DNA from: Helicostylum pulchrum
Taxonomy: Eukaryota; Mucoromycota; Mucoromycetes; Mucorales; Mucoraceae
Assembly: GCA_025677825.1 (NCBI GenBank)
Contig: JAIXMO010000019.1
Span: 1-64,000 of the forward strand
Direction of reading: 5' to 3'
DNA length: 64,000 nucleotides
The notes under the pieces are model-generated. The model did no database searches, had not been told where the DNA came from, and saw only the letters and a program-made list of their open reading frames with translations. Position numbers and translations under genes: made by a program. Positions 1 through 11,773 of the stretch are shown piece after piece. Position 1 is the stretch's first letter. The number at the start of each line of letters is the position of its first letter.

Positions 1-2024
1 GAGTCTCTCGGCATTACTGGCGGTTGTGGTTCCGTAACAAAGCGTGGAACGTGCATAGGCGTCAGGACTAATACCACCTGCCGTCATTAAATTAGACATC
101 ACCACGCTGTTCAACACAGACGTAGGACCAGGTCGTGTAGGTACCTTTTCTGCATCCGAGCTTGGGGTTGGTGCAATTTGAACTGTGTGCTGTCTGCCTG
201 ATAAAAAGCCGTGATGGTCTTTAGGTAATCTCACACGAAATACGTCAAAGAACATGTCCAAGGCCATCTTTTGAGTTTCGGGTAGAGGCATACGTAATGC
301 CTGGACAACCGATCTTGCTGCACGCATATGATTCGCACTCATGTAAAATATACCTGCCCAACTTTTGATCAGTGTCGTGACCATCTTTGCACTGTTTTTT
401 AACCTCTCTTCGTAATTGACGCCTTTGCTGGTTTCTGTAAAGGGAGCAATGATGGTCTCTAGTTCTACGCCGGGGCGAAGATAAGATCGCTTCTCGGGAG
501 AATCAAGCACGTATAAAACAGATTGGATCAACACTTGCGATATGCCCGGTTGACCGTCGATTAAGGACTGGATAAGAACGCGAAGACCGCCTGATCGCAC
601 AGTCAAGGCAACATCGAGGATGGTGAGTTCGGCAAGCGTCTCCAAGGCGATGTTTCTTAATTTACTGTCGAGTTGCTCGGCAATGGCGACAATGGCTCGT
701 ACTATGCTTTGGTTGATGTATTTTACTCCGCCGTATTCGATAAATGATCGGATGAGTTTTAGTGTTTGTTCTCTCTCTGGTTCGTATCCCTCTGGATCAC
801 GGGCTAGTGCTCTATTTTTTTTTTAAAAAAAAGGGGGGGGGGGGGAGAGTGAGAACTTGTGATAGGGTAAGGTTTTTTTTTTAAAAGTACCTGGTACTAA
901 ATATGTCAAGTTGGTGGATCATCATGATTTCTACATCGTTTGGACCTTCGACAAGTAACCTTAGTGCACGTAAGGCCATGATTCTAATTTCTCGATTTGG
1001 ACTGACAATACATTGACGTAAACTAATACAAGATATTAAAAATACAATTCGCAAAGTAAATAGTTACTTGGGTTTTTTTTTACCATATAATTAATTTTTG
1101 CTTTGGACAATATGCATCAATACCAGTTGTGTTTTTTAATATTCTAATCAAAGTTTCTAGTTTTTCCAACTTGGAATCTTTTAAAATACTGTTGGGATTG
1201 CTGACTTGTTTCCATTCGTCCATTTCCAAGAATTGTATAATGTGATCTAATCTCTTTCCAATAGGCCAGGCATCTAATTTTTTTTGGGGGGTAAGTACCC
1301 TTTTTTTTATTTTTTTATTTGCTTTTTTTATATATGTACATTACCATCATCAGGATAAGATACATTCTCTAAGGAAGCCTTTTGTTTACCCTTGGAAGGC
1401 CCGCTATTTGACTTTAACTTTGAACGTGATTGAGCTAAAGTAGAAGGAGTGATGGCGTCTGAAAAACTTGTACCGGTATATTTATAAGCTTTTAGTAGTT
1501 TGGCGACTTCGATAATATTACTTCCTATATATAATTATATAAATATATATATATAAAAGTTAAGAACTGGTAAAGGATAAAAAAAGATTTATATATGTAC
1601 CAGCGTTTGTTCTAATATGTTCAATTCTTTTTGTTGTTTTATCAATACAAGTGTTGTACGATTCCAATTGAAGTTCCAAATCTTTTGTTCGTTTTTTGTC
1701 TTTAAAATACACTTCAAGCATATTCTCTACACCAGACTTCATTTTTGTTTCCTTATCAAGTTTTAAAAGTAATTCTTCCAACTAAGTTTGATATATAAAC
1801 ACATCAAAAAAACGTGTTTTTTTTATTTTGTATGCAAAAAAAAAAGTGCTTCTTAAGAGAATAGTATATAAATTTACCTCTTGCGCCATGGATAATGGTT
1901 GTTTAAAAGCATGTGTGGGTAATGAGGAAGGTAAATTGGTTGTTGGTGTAGTTGATATGCTTTCATTGCCAATGGATTTTTGTGATGATGATAGTGGAAC
2001 TGTTAATGAAGGTGAAGGTCCCAT
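1..2024 (-). CDS. RICTOR: TORC2 subunit Rictor/Ste20/Avo3, 5' part of gene
   Basis: Scaffold subunit of TOR complex 2, which acts at the plasma membrane on AGC kinases. The gene starts at 2024 and runs off the left edge, so only about 547 N-terminal codons are present. Exons read on the minus strand: 2024-1878, 1781-1601, 1524-1345, 1273-1084, 1022-891 and 811-1, all with GT-AG junctions in phase. After a Ser/Thr-rich leader there is a charged coiled coil of HR1 type (about residues 50-105), then an armadillo-like Rictor N-terminal domain with recognisable segments such as NREIRIMALRALRLL, ARDPEGYEPEREQTLKLIRS and VRSGGLRVLIQSLIDGQPG. The last two match the conserved Rictor core as I know it. 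The C-terminal half and stop are outside the window. Confidence 0.85.
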
Positions 2025-2453
2025 TTGCTTTCTTCTTTTTTGGTATTTTAGATGTAATTTTTTTTATATTATGTACACGAACTCACACGAATTACAAACT
2101 CTCACTCACACGCTACTCAAGGACTCCTTTTTATTTTTTTTTGATAAAAAAAAAAAGAAAAAAGAGAGAAAGAGGTAGTAGAAACTGGGAGTTTGAAACA
2201 AATATCAACAATTGTTCAAGATCACGTGTAAAAAAAAGGGGGACAGTAGCCACTACATTAGGATAGTTGACCCTATTTTTAATACAAGCATACGGATCGA
2301 GATTATTCATTTAAAATTTATTAGGCACGCGTATTTATTTGATCCCAGGTATTATGCTTTCCTGGAGAAGGTACACATTATACGTGTAGGACGTTTTTTA
2401 TTTCTTGCATTATTTAAGCGAGTAATTCCCGAATAAGCTGTGATCACAAGCAT
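2025..2453. other. Spacer between RICTOR start and MPO1 stop
   Basis: About 430 bases separate the start of the Rictor gene from the stop of the Mpo1-like gene. It should contain the Rictor promoter and the Mpo1 3' end. I see A/T runs and a CACGTG hexamer near 2224, but no gene. Confidence 0.5.
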
Positions 2454-3288
2454 TTAAAGTGATCCGTATTGAGTTCCACCTACACGTGCCGCTTTTTCTA
2501 CAAGTTTATTTATTTAGTAAAAAGGTGATACTCAAACAGAAACAAAACAAAAAATACGTACTCGCTTTGAATTCAGCAATGTCTTTTTCGATATCAATCA
2601 TAACTTCCTTGTATAATTTAGGACGATAACCAAGGAAAAATAAAGCTTCAAAAAATACAAAATAAGGTGCAGACACAAGTGCTTTAAAGGAAGGATTTTT
2701 TTTAAAAAAATGCTATAGAAATAAAAAGAGTGTAATTTATTACCTTGTACAGCGTTATCGAGTAACTTTGGACTTCTCTTTTCAGCTAAGCCGTGACCAA
2801 GAAATTGGAATACCCAAGAAGTAATATGAAGGATAATAGCTGTTCTATTTGCATTTGGGGTGTTTTTTAAAAATGAAGTAGCAGAGTAACTCATACCTAA
2901 AAGAAAAGGAGAAGCAATAGACTTTTATATATATATTCATTAGCATGTCGAATGAAGAGATCCTTTTTGAAAAAACATACAGCTGCAATGGGGTCCAAAA
3001 TAGCATAGTAAACTAAATAAGAGAGTACAGTAAAGAATGAAAGGTTTGGACCAAAAGCAGATAAAAACTTGTTTTTGACATTGAATAATGGACCTGTATT
3101 GGCAGTGAATACCAAAGCTATATGTTTATGCATTAGTGAATTATGCTTCCGTTTTACGTAAAGTTTTTACCAGTCCAGAAAATGGCAGGTACAAATACCA
3201 TATGAATAGCTACATTGATCTTGTTATTGTGGTTAGCGCCGTATACCACCAATTGCTTCTTTAAATTAAATATATCAGATTTTGCCAT
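2454..3288 (-). CDS. MPO1: Mpo1-like 2-hydroxy fatty acid dioxygenase (DUF962)
   Basis: Small membrane enzyme of the Mpo1/YGL010w family, which in yeast is an Fe(II) dioxygenase for alpha-oxidation of 2-hydroxy fatty acids from phytosphingosine in the ER. Exons on the minus strand: 3288-3171, 3117-2981, 2921-2744, 2681-2562 and 2497-2454, giving about 198 aa. The family signature is visible: an N-terminal YGANHNNKINVAIHMVFVP with its histidines, the DPIAA turn, and SWVFQFLGHGLAEKRSPKLL with the second His motif. Hydrophobic helices lie between. The last short exon, ending ARVGGTQYGSL, is chosen because it restores frame with a good acceptor; the alternative is read-through after 2562 to a nearby stop. 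It is convergent with nothing and lies upstream of Rictor in the same direction. Confidence 0.82.
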
Positions 3289-3479
3289 TGAATTTACAAA
3301 AGAGAAAAAAAGAGAAAAAAGGAGAAATAAAAAAAATAAAACGGCTTTTTTTAAATAAAATAAAAGTGACCAATTTTGGTCAATTTATGCTTACACTTCT
3401 ACAGGGTTTTTTAGTTGACCGAAAAAAACTGTAATAAAAAATCTTACCCGCGTTTAATACGGCGATATAATGTGATATA

Positions 3480-3858
3480 TTAACCTCTGCAGTAAGGTGC
3501 CGGCCTATCATTGCATTTCCAAACGGAAAGAGATATAGACAACATATTCTTGAAGGCATCAGCGTCTCTTTGCCAAAGCGTATTACACTTTTTGCAGACC
3601 AACACACTCTGACCTTTGACATTTTTAGCGGGATTAAGAGAATCTGTATTACACTTGTTACAGATTCTTGAAGTTTTAAATTCGTCTATCGGAACGACCA
3701 AAAGATCTCCAGCTGCTTCTCTCTTTTTTAGACACCTCCACAAGTTTCAGACAACACCACATCGAAGACATTTCAACTTAACTAAGTCCTTATCAAACAT
3801 GCCGTTCCCAAATATTATAAGAGGCACCTTATTCTTTAATGTGAGTGTATTAACAAGT
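3480..3858 (-). pseudogene. Fanzor/TnpB-like nuclease C-terminal relic
   Basis: Remnant of a eukaryotic TnpB homologue (Fanzor, OrfB-type RNA-guided nuclease). On the minus strand a frame reads VPLIIFGNGMFDKDLVKLK, then an arginine/glycine stretch, an in-frame TGA at 3749-3747, then NLWRCLKKREAAGDLLVVPI and DEFKTSRICNKC. A zinc ribbon follows with two C-x2-C pairs (CNKC and CKKC), then WQRDADAFKN, where the Asp would be the third RuvC catalytic residue. It ends at 3480. The order of a GDG-like RuvC motif, zinc finger and RD-x-x-A-x-x-N is the TnpB/Fanzor C-terminal layout. The N-terminal half is not recognisable upstream, and a stop lies just before 3858. It is a broken fragment, not an active gene. 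Confidence 0.65.
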
Positions 3859-3861
3859 ATT

Positions 3862-5132
3862 TAAGGCCTAACAAAAAATCACACTCTTGCCAAATGCAGT
3901 GTTTATATATTTAAATCGATAAAAAACATTTGTGTAGTATATGTAGGGGGGTTAAGGGTCCCCCCTCCCCAATATCCCACTTCAGATACGACGGAGGGTA
4001 GGCCTGGCGCAGTTAATTGTAAACGCTTTTATTTATTCATTGCTGTAGTATTTTGATCAAGTATAAAAAAAGGGAGATACCTGATGGTATTTCTTGAAAT
4101 CAAATGATACGTATAGGTGCATTACAAATAACAGTAAGACATGGAATGGTATGGTTTTCGGCTTACTCGTACATTGTTGTTCTTTTCTTCATCGAAACAG
4201 TAATATTTACCTTTCTTCTCCGTTGATATATTTGAACAAGACCAAACCATAATATTGGCCATAATGATGTATACTCTTTATATTATTTTAAAAAGTAAAA
4301 ATATTTTCAGTGTAACAAATGAAAAGGTATATGTTCACCTTTTCCACTGCTTTTGTTGGTACAACAGCACTTACCTCTTGTGTAACAATATACAATAATG
4401 CACCTAATAAAGTATGGGCGATTAAACAGTAATACTCTTGTTGTCGCTGTCCAGTGCAAATAGTCTTTGGGCGAGTAAACAAAAAACGTTATTACTGCGG
4501 TTGTGATGGCTTTACTAAAACGCGGGAACGCCAAACCGTTTTTTTTTTATATCTTTTTACACTAATTCATTCACCATTAACACCTTCTTGAAAAAAAAAG
4601 AAACATATACAGATAGTCGCATTCTACTATTTACAAATTGTTGACACGAATCTACATCTATTCTTTTTCGGTATACCACACTAATATCCTCTTTCAAAAT
4701 ATTTTTAAAAAAACTCGTCTCCACTTTTCTCCCCGTTGATAAGAGCATATGATGAATTTTTATTCCTAAAGTACCTGTGATTACAAGCAGATTTCGTGAA
4801 ATGATATTAGCTTTTTATGCTGTACAACAGTGACTTCGTGTGGAGTTCTAACGAAAAACCCCCAACTTGAAACAAACAAAGAGACAGCATGTAAATCTAG
4901 GCAATACTCGGGACAAAAAAAAAAAAGATACAAAATAGGCCTTGTTTATACTACAATATGTGATTTATCAAAAGCTTCATGCTTGTACAAATCCAAGTAT
5001 GATTCACAAAGCTTTAGCTTAAAAACAGATCAAACTGGGTTTTAAAAAACTCGAGTCAGAAGGGGGGTCAAAGAGGGGATGTTGTTTCTCCTTAATCTCG
5101 CACAGTTTTTTCTTTTTTTCTTTCCAGCTTCA
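3862..5132. other. Degenerate spacer, no confident gene
   Basis: About 1.3 kb between the Fanzor-like relic and the DUF3712 gene. Several 60-75 codon frames exist on the minus strand (4288-4534 and 4557-4748), but none has a recognisable domain or intron-exon logic. They may be decayed remains of the same element. A pyrimidine tract ending in CAG at about 5127 just before the next ATG suggests a 5' UTR intron for the downstream gene. Confidence 0.4.
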
Positions 5133-7795
5133 ATGTCGTATAACACATTAGGTGAGGGTTCCTCTTCTGGATCCGCTCGACTTCCTTCAGAAACCCGAAA
5201 AGGAAAATACCCAGCAAATCGATACACACAGGAAGAAGCACCACTTATTGTCTCTTCTTCGTTTTCTTCTTCTCCACCATACGGTGCCATTGCACCACAT
5301 GATACCCAACCACCATCCAGGCCATCCCAAAAGACATGTACATATATCATTATTCTCGCCACAACATGTATCCTGAGTCTCTTATTTATCTTACTCTGGT
5401 TAGCTCCTACATTTGCCGAGCGTATTGTAAAACAAGACGTCCAATTTACATTCCAACAAGCTTCTATTCTCAATGTGTCTCAACACAAAGTCATTACCAT
5501 GCATGTCGTTGGCAGCATTGAAGTAGATTCCAATATATTTCATTTGCAGCAAAAATTCAACAATATATTTGGCACCATTGGTATTTACCAGACAGAGCTA
5601 AATGTGCATTATCAAAAGGCACTGGATTCTTTCTCGATGGGCACCATTGATTTACCTGCGTTGGATTTAAATCATGGCTCGGCTGTAACGGATTTTGATT
5701 TTGTGACGGATTTTTTAATTAATGACACAGATGCTTTGATGGAGTTTTGTAAGGATGCTGTGGTCGCTGAAACTGTGCTATGGAGAGTCGTAGGTCCGTT
5801 GTCTGTAAGTCTCGGGTGGTTGCCTTGGACGTCAAATGTAATTCTAGATAAGACGGTTGCAATAGAAGGTACGCATAAAATAAAAAGGATATACATATTA
5901 AAAATACTTGGAGTGTAACAATTTTTTTTTAAAAAAAGGCATGAATGGTTTACAAAAGACGGACATGAAATCCATGTTATTTCCCGGTACACACCCATTG
6001 GGCGGCGTATCCCTTTCTGCCACCGTCGGTATATTCAACCCATCCAACGTGTTAAGCCTGAAACTAGGCGATATGGATTTTGGTATTTACTTACCATCCC
6101 AAACGTCATCCGAAAAAGACGTTCCTATTGCCATTGTTCAAGCCATCGATGCAGATTTACAAGGCCACCGCATGAATTATTTCAACGTAACAGGTCGTAC
6201 ACTACCTATTTCCAACACCAGTCAAGAGCTGATGGAAACGTTTCTTACGGGTTACTTGCATGGTAATACGACCATTGTTCATGTCCGTGGTAGTTTAGTT
6301 GGACCAGACGATCAGCCCAGTAAAAAACACGTTAGCTCAATTCCACTTTGGCTTCGACAGGCACTTGAGCAAGTAATTATCCGTGTACCGTTTCCAGGTG
6401 CCACCGAAACCGATTTAATTCAGTCCCTGCAATTGTCACACATCAAGATTGATTTTTCAAGTACAGGTAGTCCTTTAATTTCAGGCGACGCTGTTGCACT
6501 ACTTAAAAAGCCACAGGAGATGCAGTTTCACATGGACGTGACTGAGATTGATCCACTTGTGTATTTATACTTGAATCAAGATTCAGAAACTCCTTTTGCT
6601 ACTATTCGATCCAACAAACCTTGTGCAGCTAAATCAGAGGATGGTAACGGTATTGATTTACCATTGGGTACAATGAAAGTCACATCTCGTTTGTCTCGTG
6701 CACCTTTCACTATTTTACCTGGTGGACAAAAGGATTTTGATGAATTTTTAAACAGAGTGTTCAAACAAAAGAAGGGCAAAGTTTATATTCGAGGTACATC
6801 TGATGCAAAGGTAGAAAGCGCTTTTGGAAATTTAAGCATCCGTGATTTGGAGTTTAATGGGGTGATTGAAACTCAGGGATTAGATGGTATGAAGCATCCA
6901 GCACCCAAAATAACATCCATGACGATTGTCAAAGGGCACGCAGATGCGCTTCATGCTAGAACAGTGCTAAGTATTTATAGTCCTTCGGATGTGCATATTA
7001 ATTTGGGACAATTAAATATGGTCTTACTTTTCAATGGTCATTTGATTGGTAACACAACAATTCCAGAATTATCACTCGCCCCAGGTGTTGATAACGAGCT
7101 AACTGTTTCTGCTTGGCTCTTTGGTAAAAATAAACATGTCATAGACTTTATAGGTCAATATATCTCAAACGGTAAATATAATTTAAAGCCACAGTTACAT
7201 TTTTTATTTAAACTTTTTTTTTTTTTTTTTGCCTTTTTTGTTAGGTATCAGTTCCAATAATAGCTTTAGTCTCACTATTTCAGGTCAACATCCAAATGCC
7301 AGTCCATCGAAATTCCTAAACAACTTTTTACAACATTTAACATTTGATGTAAAGGCGCCAGAATTTACAGAAAAACCCCTATTAGCTGATTGTCAAATGA
7401 ACATTTTATCTTCCTCCGTCGTTATGAGTTTAAGAAACCCGTTTCAAGGTGTAGATATGTCAATTACTAAAATCAATGCTACAGCTACATATCAAGTTTA
7501 TGAACTTGGTAGACTAGCTGCGAATTTCGAAGATACTGGTGAAGGTTGGAGAGGTCCACTCTTATTACCTCCGCCTGTCTGTGAACAAGATTGTTGTAGA
7601 AGTGTCGTTATAGACTCTGAAAAGATACCTATCAAAACTAAGAAATTGGGTTACGAAGCTGTTAAAAAGGCATTGGGCGGGTATATTGAAGTTGCAGTGG
7701 ATAGTACAGTAGGCGTCATTATTGACGATTTCGTATTAGCTGATTTACAATATCGACAAGATAATATTACAGCTAGAGTTAGTAAAGGATTTTAA
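5133..7795 (+). CDS. DUF3712 vacuolar-type membrane protein (Tag1-like)
   Basis: Type II membrane protein with a large lumenal domain, similar to the fungal DUF3712 family that includes yeast Tag1, a vacuolar protein acting in termination of autophagy. Exons 5133-5868, 5939-7171 and 7245-7795 give 839 aa. The N-terminus (about 95 residues) is cytosolic and Ser/Pro-rich. One transmembrane helix (YIIILATTCILSLLFILLWL) follows, then repeated beta-rich lumenal modules with the pattern of short hydrophobic strands, N-glycosylation sites and PS/NPSDVxxxLG-like segments. I chose the ATG at 5133 because the upstream in-frame extension lacks an ATG and contains a likely intron acceptor. Function is inferred from family; the specific Tag1 orthology is uncertain. 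Confidence 0.72.
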
Positions 7796-8347
7796 AAATA
7801 AAAAGCGAGAAATACAAAAAAATCAAATTTAGACGTTTGACACGTGTAGATTATTTTACGCCTCATGATTTAATTCCCTTCTTATTGTTTGACTATGTGA
7901 TAAGTTGGGGTCTATTTGATTTTTTTTTATTAGTAGTGTTATTATAGCAAATTAAATAGATGCCTTTTTTTCTTCTTCTTTTTATTGCTCTTTTAGTCAT
8001 ACTTTATATATTGGTTACTGCAATCAAGCTTTTTACATTAGTTCACATGGGAAGTAATATAGTAGATTCGTGTCACATCAAATTAAGTAACTTGTGAAAG
8101 AAAGCAGAAATGCTAAAATGATTCCCTTTCCGCCGAGTTCCCCTGTTCGCATTTTATTTTGTCTGCCTGTGTCTGTTCGTCTGTTTATGTCTCTCGCACT
8201 CCTTTTTAATTTTTCGTACCATTAATATTACAACGTTACATTTTGTGTTAACCTATTTAAAATAAGAAAAAAAAAAAAATATCTCTCTTTTTCTTTTACT
8301 TCTTTTTTTCTTTCTTTCTCAATCACACTTTCCTTTTTTTTTCCCGT
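7796..8347. promoter_or_regulatory. Spacer with pyrimidine-rich leader of next gene
   Basis: The first 200 bases are AT-rich 3' UTR. From about 8270 to 8347 the sequence is strongly C/T-rich, as in many fungal promoters and 5' leaders. No gene seen. Confidence 0.45.
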
Positions 8348-9388
8348 ATGCGTTTTTGGTTTCTTTCAATTGTAGTTTTACTACTTGCGCAGGGAATTAA
8401 TGCACAGTTCTTATGTGGATTTTTATATCCTTGTACTACAACTTCAGTTGAACCACCACCTGCAACTACTGCATCTAATACCGCAGTACCAACAGGTACA
8501 AGTGTTGCTAGTCCTTCAGTCCCTCCAGTTGTACCCTCTCCCACAAGCATTGCTAGCGTTCCTCCTTCCTCTAGCATCAAACCATCTTCAGCCCCTCCTT
8601 CTTCAGCTATCATTACCCCTCCACCCACTACATCGGCCAAATCATCTAGCGCGTTACCTACTGAAGTCACAGCTACACCTACAGCTACAGCTACACCATC
8701 TGCTACAGCTACACCCAAAAGCGACGACGATAAAGGGGGTAGTAACATTGGAGTTATTGTTGGATCCGTCTGTGGTTTTGTAGCTATTATCGGTGCAGGT
8801 TTCGCATACGCCTTCTTTTCTAAAACCAGAAGAAATAATAGAGATAAGCGTCTTTATAGTGAAACGGGCGATTCATACCCAGACAATACTTACCAACCCG
8901 ATCATTTTAACGCTCGTCCTTCACCTGCTATCACTGCATCTGCCGTAGCTGCAGCAGATCAAATTCACTCTGGTCATCAGTGGGATAACCAGCATTATAA
9001 TTATGGAAACGCAGCACCTCAACCACCTATGGCTACAGTGACTAAACAACATGATCCTTATTATTCTACTGCACCCGTATCACAGATGGGTTATTCTACT
9101 TCAGATACATATTATAGTAATGGTACTAATCAACAACAGTATTATGATCCCAATGTTGCTGCTGGTGCTTATTATGACCCACAACAGCATCATTATGATC
9201 CTAATTATATTGATTCTCAAAAGCAGCAGCAAGATTTGTATACTCAACAACAACATGATCCATACCTTCAGACACATCAATCTCCCGCTTTAAACCAAGC
9301 TACTGTTGCTCCTACCAATAATGTATATTCTGCACCTCATAGTTATTCAAACGAAGAACATAAAAATAACCCAAATTCATACAGATAG
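8348..9388 (+). CDS. Mid2-like Ser/Thr-rich single-pass surface protein
   Basis: Single-exon gene for a 346-aa predicted plasma-membrane protein. A clear signal peptide (MRFWFLSIVVLLLAQGINA) is followed by a short Cys-containing segment (FLCGFLYPC) and about 100 residues rich in Ser, Thr, Pro and Ala that should be O-mannosylated. A single transmembrane helix (IGVIVGSVCGFVAIIGAGFA) with a basic stop-transfer (KTRRNNRDKR) follows, then a cytosolic tail of about 185 residues rich in Tyr, Gln, His and Asn. This layout matches fungal cell-wall stress sensors of the Mid2/Wsc type, although no WSC Cys domain is present. A role in cell-wall sensing is inferred from architecture only. Confidence 0.7.
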   Translation: MRFWFLSIVVLLLAQGINAQFLCGFLYPCTTTSVEPPPATTASNTAVPTGTSVASPSVPPVVPSPTSIASVPPSSSIKPSSAPPSSAIITPPPTTSAKSSSALPTEVTATPTATATPSATATPKSDDDKGGSNIGVIVGSVCGFVAIIGAGFAYAFFSKTRRNNRDKRLYSETGDSYPDNTYQPDHFNARPSPAITASAVAAADQIHSGHQWDNQHYNYGNAAPQPPMATVTKQHDPYYSTAPVSQMGYSTSDTYYSNGTNQQQYYDPNVAAGAYYDPQQHHYDPNYIDSQKQQQDLYTQQQHDPYLQTHQSPALNQATVAPTNNVYSAPHSYSNEEHKNNPNSYR

Positions 9389-10190
9389 ATTTTTTTTTTT
9401 ACTTTTTGTTCGTTATACTGTATACATTTTTTTTTTCGCTCTTACTCTCTCCCTTTCCATCTCTCCTATATACTATACTATTTTTTTTTTTTACTTATTT
9501 CACTTATATACTTCCCCCCCCCCTTTCCCGCACACCTCCTCCTTTTTTATATTACTTATTACCTATTTTACCCTATTATCCTTCCCCAAAAAAAAAGAGA
9601 AATACAAATTTTTTCCGTACCACTCATTTTTTTATACACAATAAAAAAAAAAAAAACTTCGTTACACATTACATTTTCAGTCGACGCTGCAGATGCTCTA
9701 ATGGTCAGTGATTGTTTGAGCAAATCTTAGTTTCAGTATACTAGGCTATGGGAGACAATGCATATAATTGATAGTATATAAACTATGGGCGTATTAGTAG
9801 TAGACATCTCAACGCATCATTTGCCTAATAATTTGATAAGGTCCTCTAAATAGTGCTAAAGCTACCCTTTGCTTCCTGAATTTTTTTTTAAAAAAAAAGT
9901 GTCGAAGCGATCGTGTGTATAAAAAAAATGATTATGTAACCTAACCTGTATGAAACAAATAGTAAGTATATTACATAATTAAATAGACCTATTTTATCAT
10001 TCTTTTATCACAGATGTTTATATCATTTTTTTTTCAACGGGTGTCTTTTTTTCTTCTTCTTTCTTCACTTATTACTTTTCTTTTTGTTTTTATGTTTTCG
10101 TTTTGCTTACAAACCGATACGGTTCCTCTTACAGTAACGTTCGTCTTTAAAGGTAATTGAAAAAATAATATAACACACTTTTTTTAATTG
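9389..10190. other. AT-rich spacer
   Basis: 3' flank of the surface-protein gene and about 800 bases of low-complexity DNA with T-rich and T/A mirror tracts such as the one at 9881-9898. No coding signal or RNA gene was recognised. Confidence 0.5.
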
Positions 10191-10225
10191 ACCGTGTAAA
10201 TCGACCGTGTATCAAAATTTCCCCC
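10189..10225. repeat. Dispersed repeat copy (GTGTAAAT-x-GA-x-CGTGTATCAA)
   Basis: The stretch around 10193-10225, with GTGTAAATCGACCGTGTATC, is closely matched by 30072-30098, with GTGTAAATAGAGCGTGTATC; both continue into CAA, a few A/T bases and CCCC. Weaker copies sit near 13755 and 25736. See the findings for the family. Confidence 0.5.
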
Positions 10226-10257
10226 TTTTTTTTATTGTTATTCTTCGTTGAAAACAA

Positions 10258-11215
10258 TGTCTGATGAAATTTGCTCACTGTGCCAAAGCAAGATGTCTAA
10301 AAGACACAATCACAAGCACCACCTCCTAGAGTTAATAATACAAATAGAAGGAAGTATGTATATATTGGTCATTTATTAGGCAAGTACATGAGCTAACTTC
10401 TTTAATAGAGTCTATCAGTTGCGCTAGGAAAAATGATAGTCAATTTGTTTACCCATTATGTTCGTATCTCTACAAGACAACTTCATCATTTATTAAGAAT
10501 ATACGAAATAAACATATAGAAGAAAATGTTAAAAGAAAATGCGACTGCTTGGAGGAAAGTTCAAGTAATAAACATATTATAAAACATATTAGTCTGGAGA
10601 ATGTTATAGCTTGTTGTCACTTACAAAATTATTTGAAAAAAAAAATAATCTAAACTGGACAACAACACATGTAGATTATTGAATGACGACTGGACTTTCA
10701 GACCACAAATGAAATTCTTTTCTGCGCAAGTTTTTGCAGGTGCCGTATTAATAAATAGAAAGGCAGCGGAAGCACTACTCTTAAACACAGTGGAAGTGTA
10801 GGGATAAATACTTGCCCCCAGAAGTAGACCTAACAACAGCAAACTTTACAGTTAACAAAGATGAAACAGTATTGAAAGAGGCAAATAAATTGGCAGAAGA
10901 CGAATTAGCACGAGAGATTTGTTCCTTAATATTCATTATCAGTTGAGGCAGCTCCGCTGCAAATTTCACTACCTTTCAACATATCTCGATTGCAGATGGT
11001 GATAATACCAAAAGATGCCATCAGATGCTACAGAATCTCTTGAACATAGCTACCTACAATTGGAATCCGTTAGAAATGACGGAAGTTAATTTTGACCTTG
11101 CTGTCTTTGATCCAATTTTTAACCCTTTTGTCGGCAACATCAACATTAAATATCACGGCTCCGATCGTGAATTGACAGAATCAAAATGAAGTTGTATATT
11201 TTCTGGTACACGAAA
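10258..11215 (+). pseudogene. Decayed unidentified multi-frame gene
   Basis: Coding-like pieces lie in different forward frames interrupted by stops. The first, from the ATG at 10258, begins MSDEICSLCQSKMSKRHNHK, with a C-x2-C pair and basic His-rich residues. Others are VHELTSLIESISCARKNDSQ near 10381, LLNDDWTFRPQMKFFSAQVF near 10675, KDETVLKEANKLAEDELARE near 10858, and a last piece near 11050-11215 ending with KLYIFWYTKKCLAEK. The last segment recurs in the 28.7-kb relic region, which suggests a repeated mobile or multigene element. No family could be named. It is not a functional gene as it stands. Confidence 0.4.
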
Positions 11216-11773
11216 AAATGTTTAGCCGAAAAGTGATAGTTTACACTTGTTTATTTCGTGTTTGGCTGTTATAATTAATAAATCCTTATTTACACGTTCA
11301 ATTTAGTTTTATTCGCATAAAAAGGAAACTTATGTGGACCAAATTCGGACAACAAGTACACATTTGTACAATAAAAATGGTTAACTGACTTAAATACGAT
11401 TTGGTCGTCGCTCGATACCCTACCTACATCAAATTGAATTATCGACATACAGGTAGTATTACTATAAAGTACATACTTGCTCCCACACGAGTATATACAC
11501 TAATACAATACTTAAGGTTATCGATTTCCCCAAGAAGCAACAGGTTCGACGTTTAGTAATATATTTAGAACTACTGTTAGCCCTTTGGAAGGTTTTTAAT
11601 CCAAAAAAAAACCTCATTTAGAACTTTTGGTGTAGCTTCGAAACTAGAATCGAATCACCAAGCGATTGAACAGCTATTTATATATTTAAAATGCCCTTTC
11701 AAAATTAAAATATCTTCTTTTCTTCTTTTCCCCTTTTTTTTTGTGTTTCAAAGACGATTTTTTTTTTAAAAAA
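11216..11773. other. Promoter-side spacer of the Smr gene
   Basis: AT-rich DNA with no ORF of note. The last 70 bases before the ATG at 11774 are C/T-rich and then T/A-rich, consistent with a promoter and leader. Confidence 0.45.

Noticed and set aside
2744..2981. Apparent one-base frame error at the second intron of the Mpo1-like gene
   Set aside because: The acceptor nearest the conserved exon (TTTTAG before GTATGAG) breaks the frame, but the AAAAG acceptor at 2922-2923 restores it (reads SIASPFLLGMSYS), so no pseudogene is needed.
5079..5132. N-terminal extension of the DUF3712 protein
   Set aside because: It begins with a TTG and runs through a pyrimidine tract ending in CAG that looks like an intron acceptor; ATG at 5133 is preferred.
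9051..9711. Plus-strand ORFs overlapping and following the Mid2-like gene
   Set aside because: One is the shadow of a His/Tyr/Gln-rich tail in another frame; the other reads T-rich 3' UTR.
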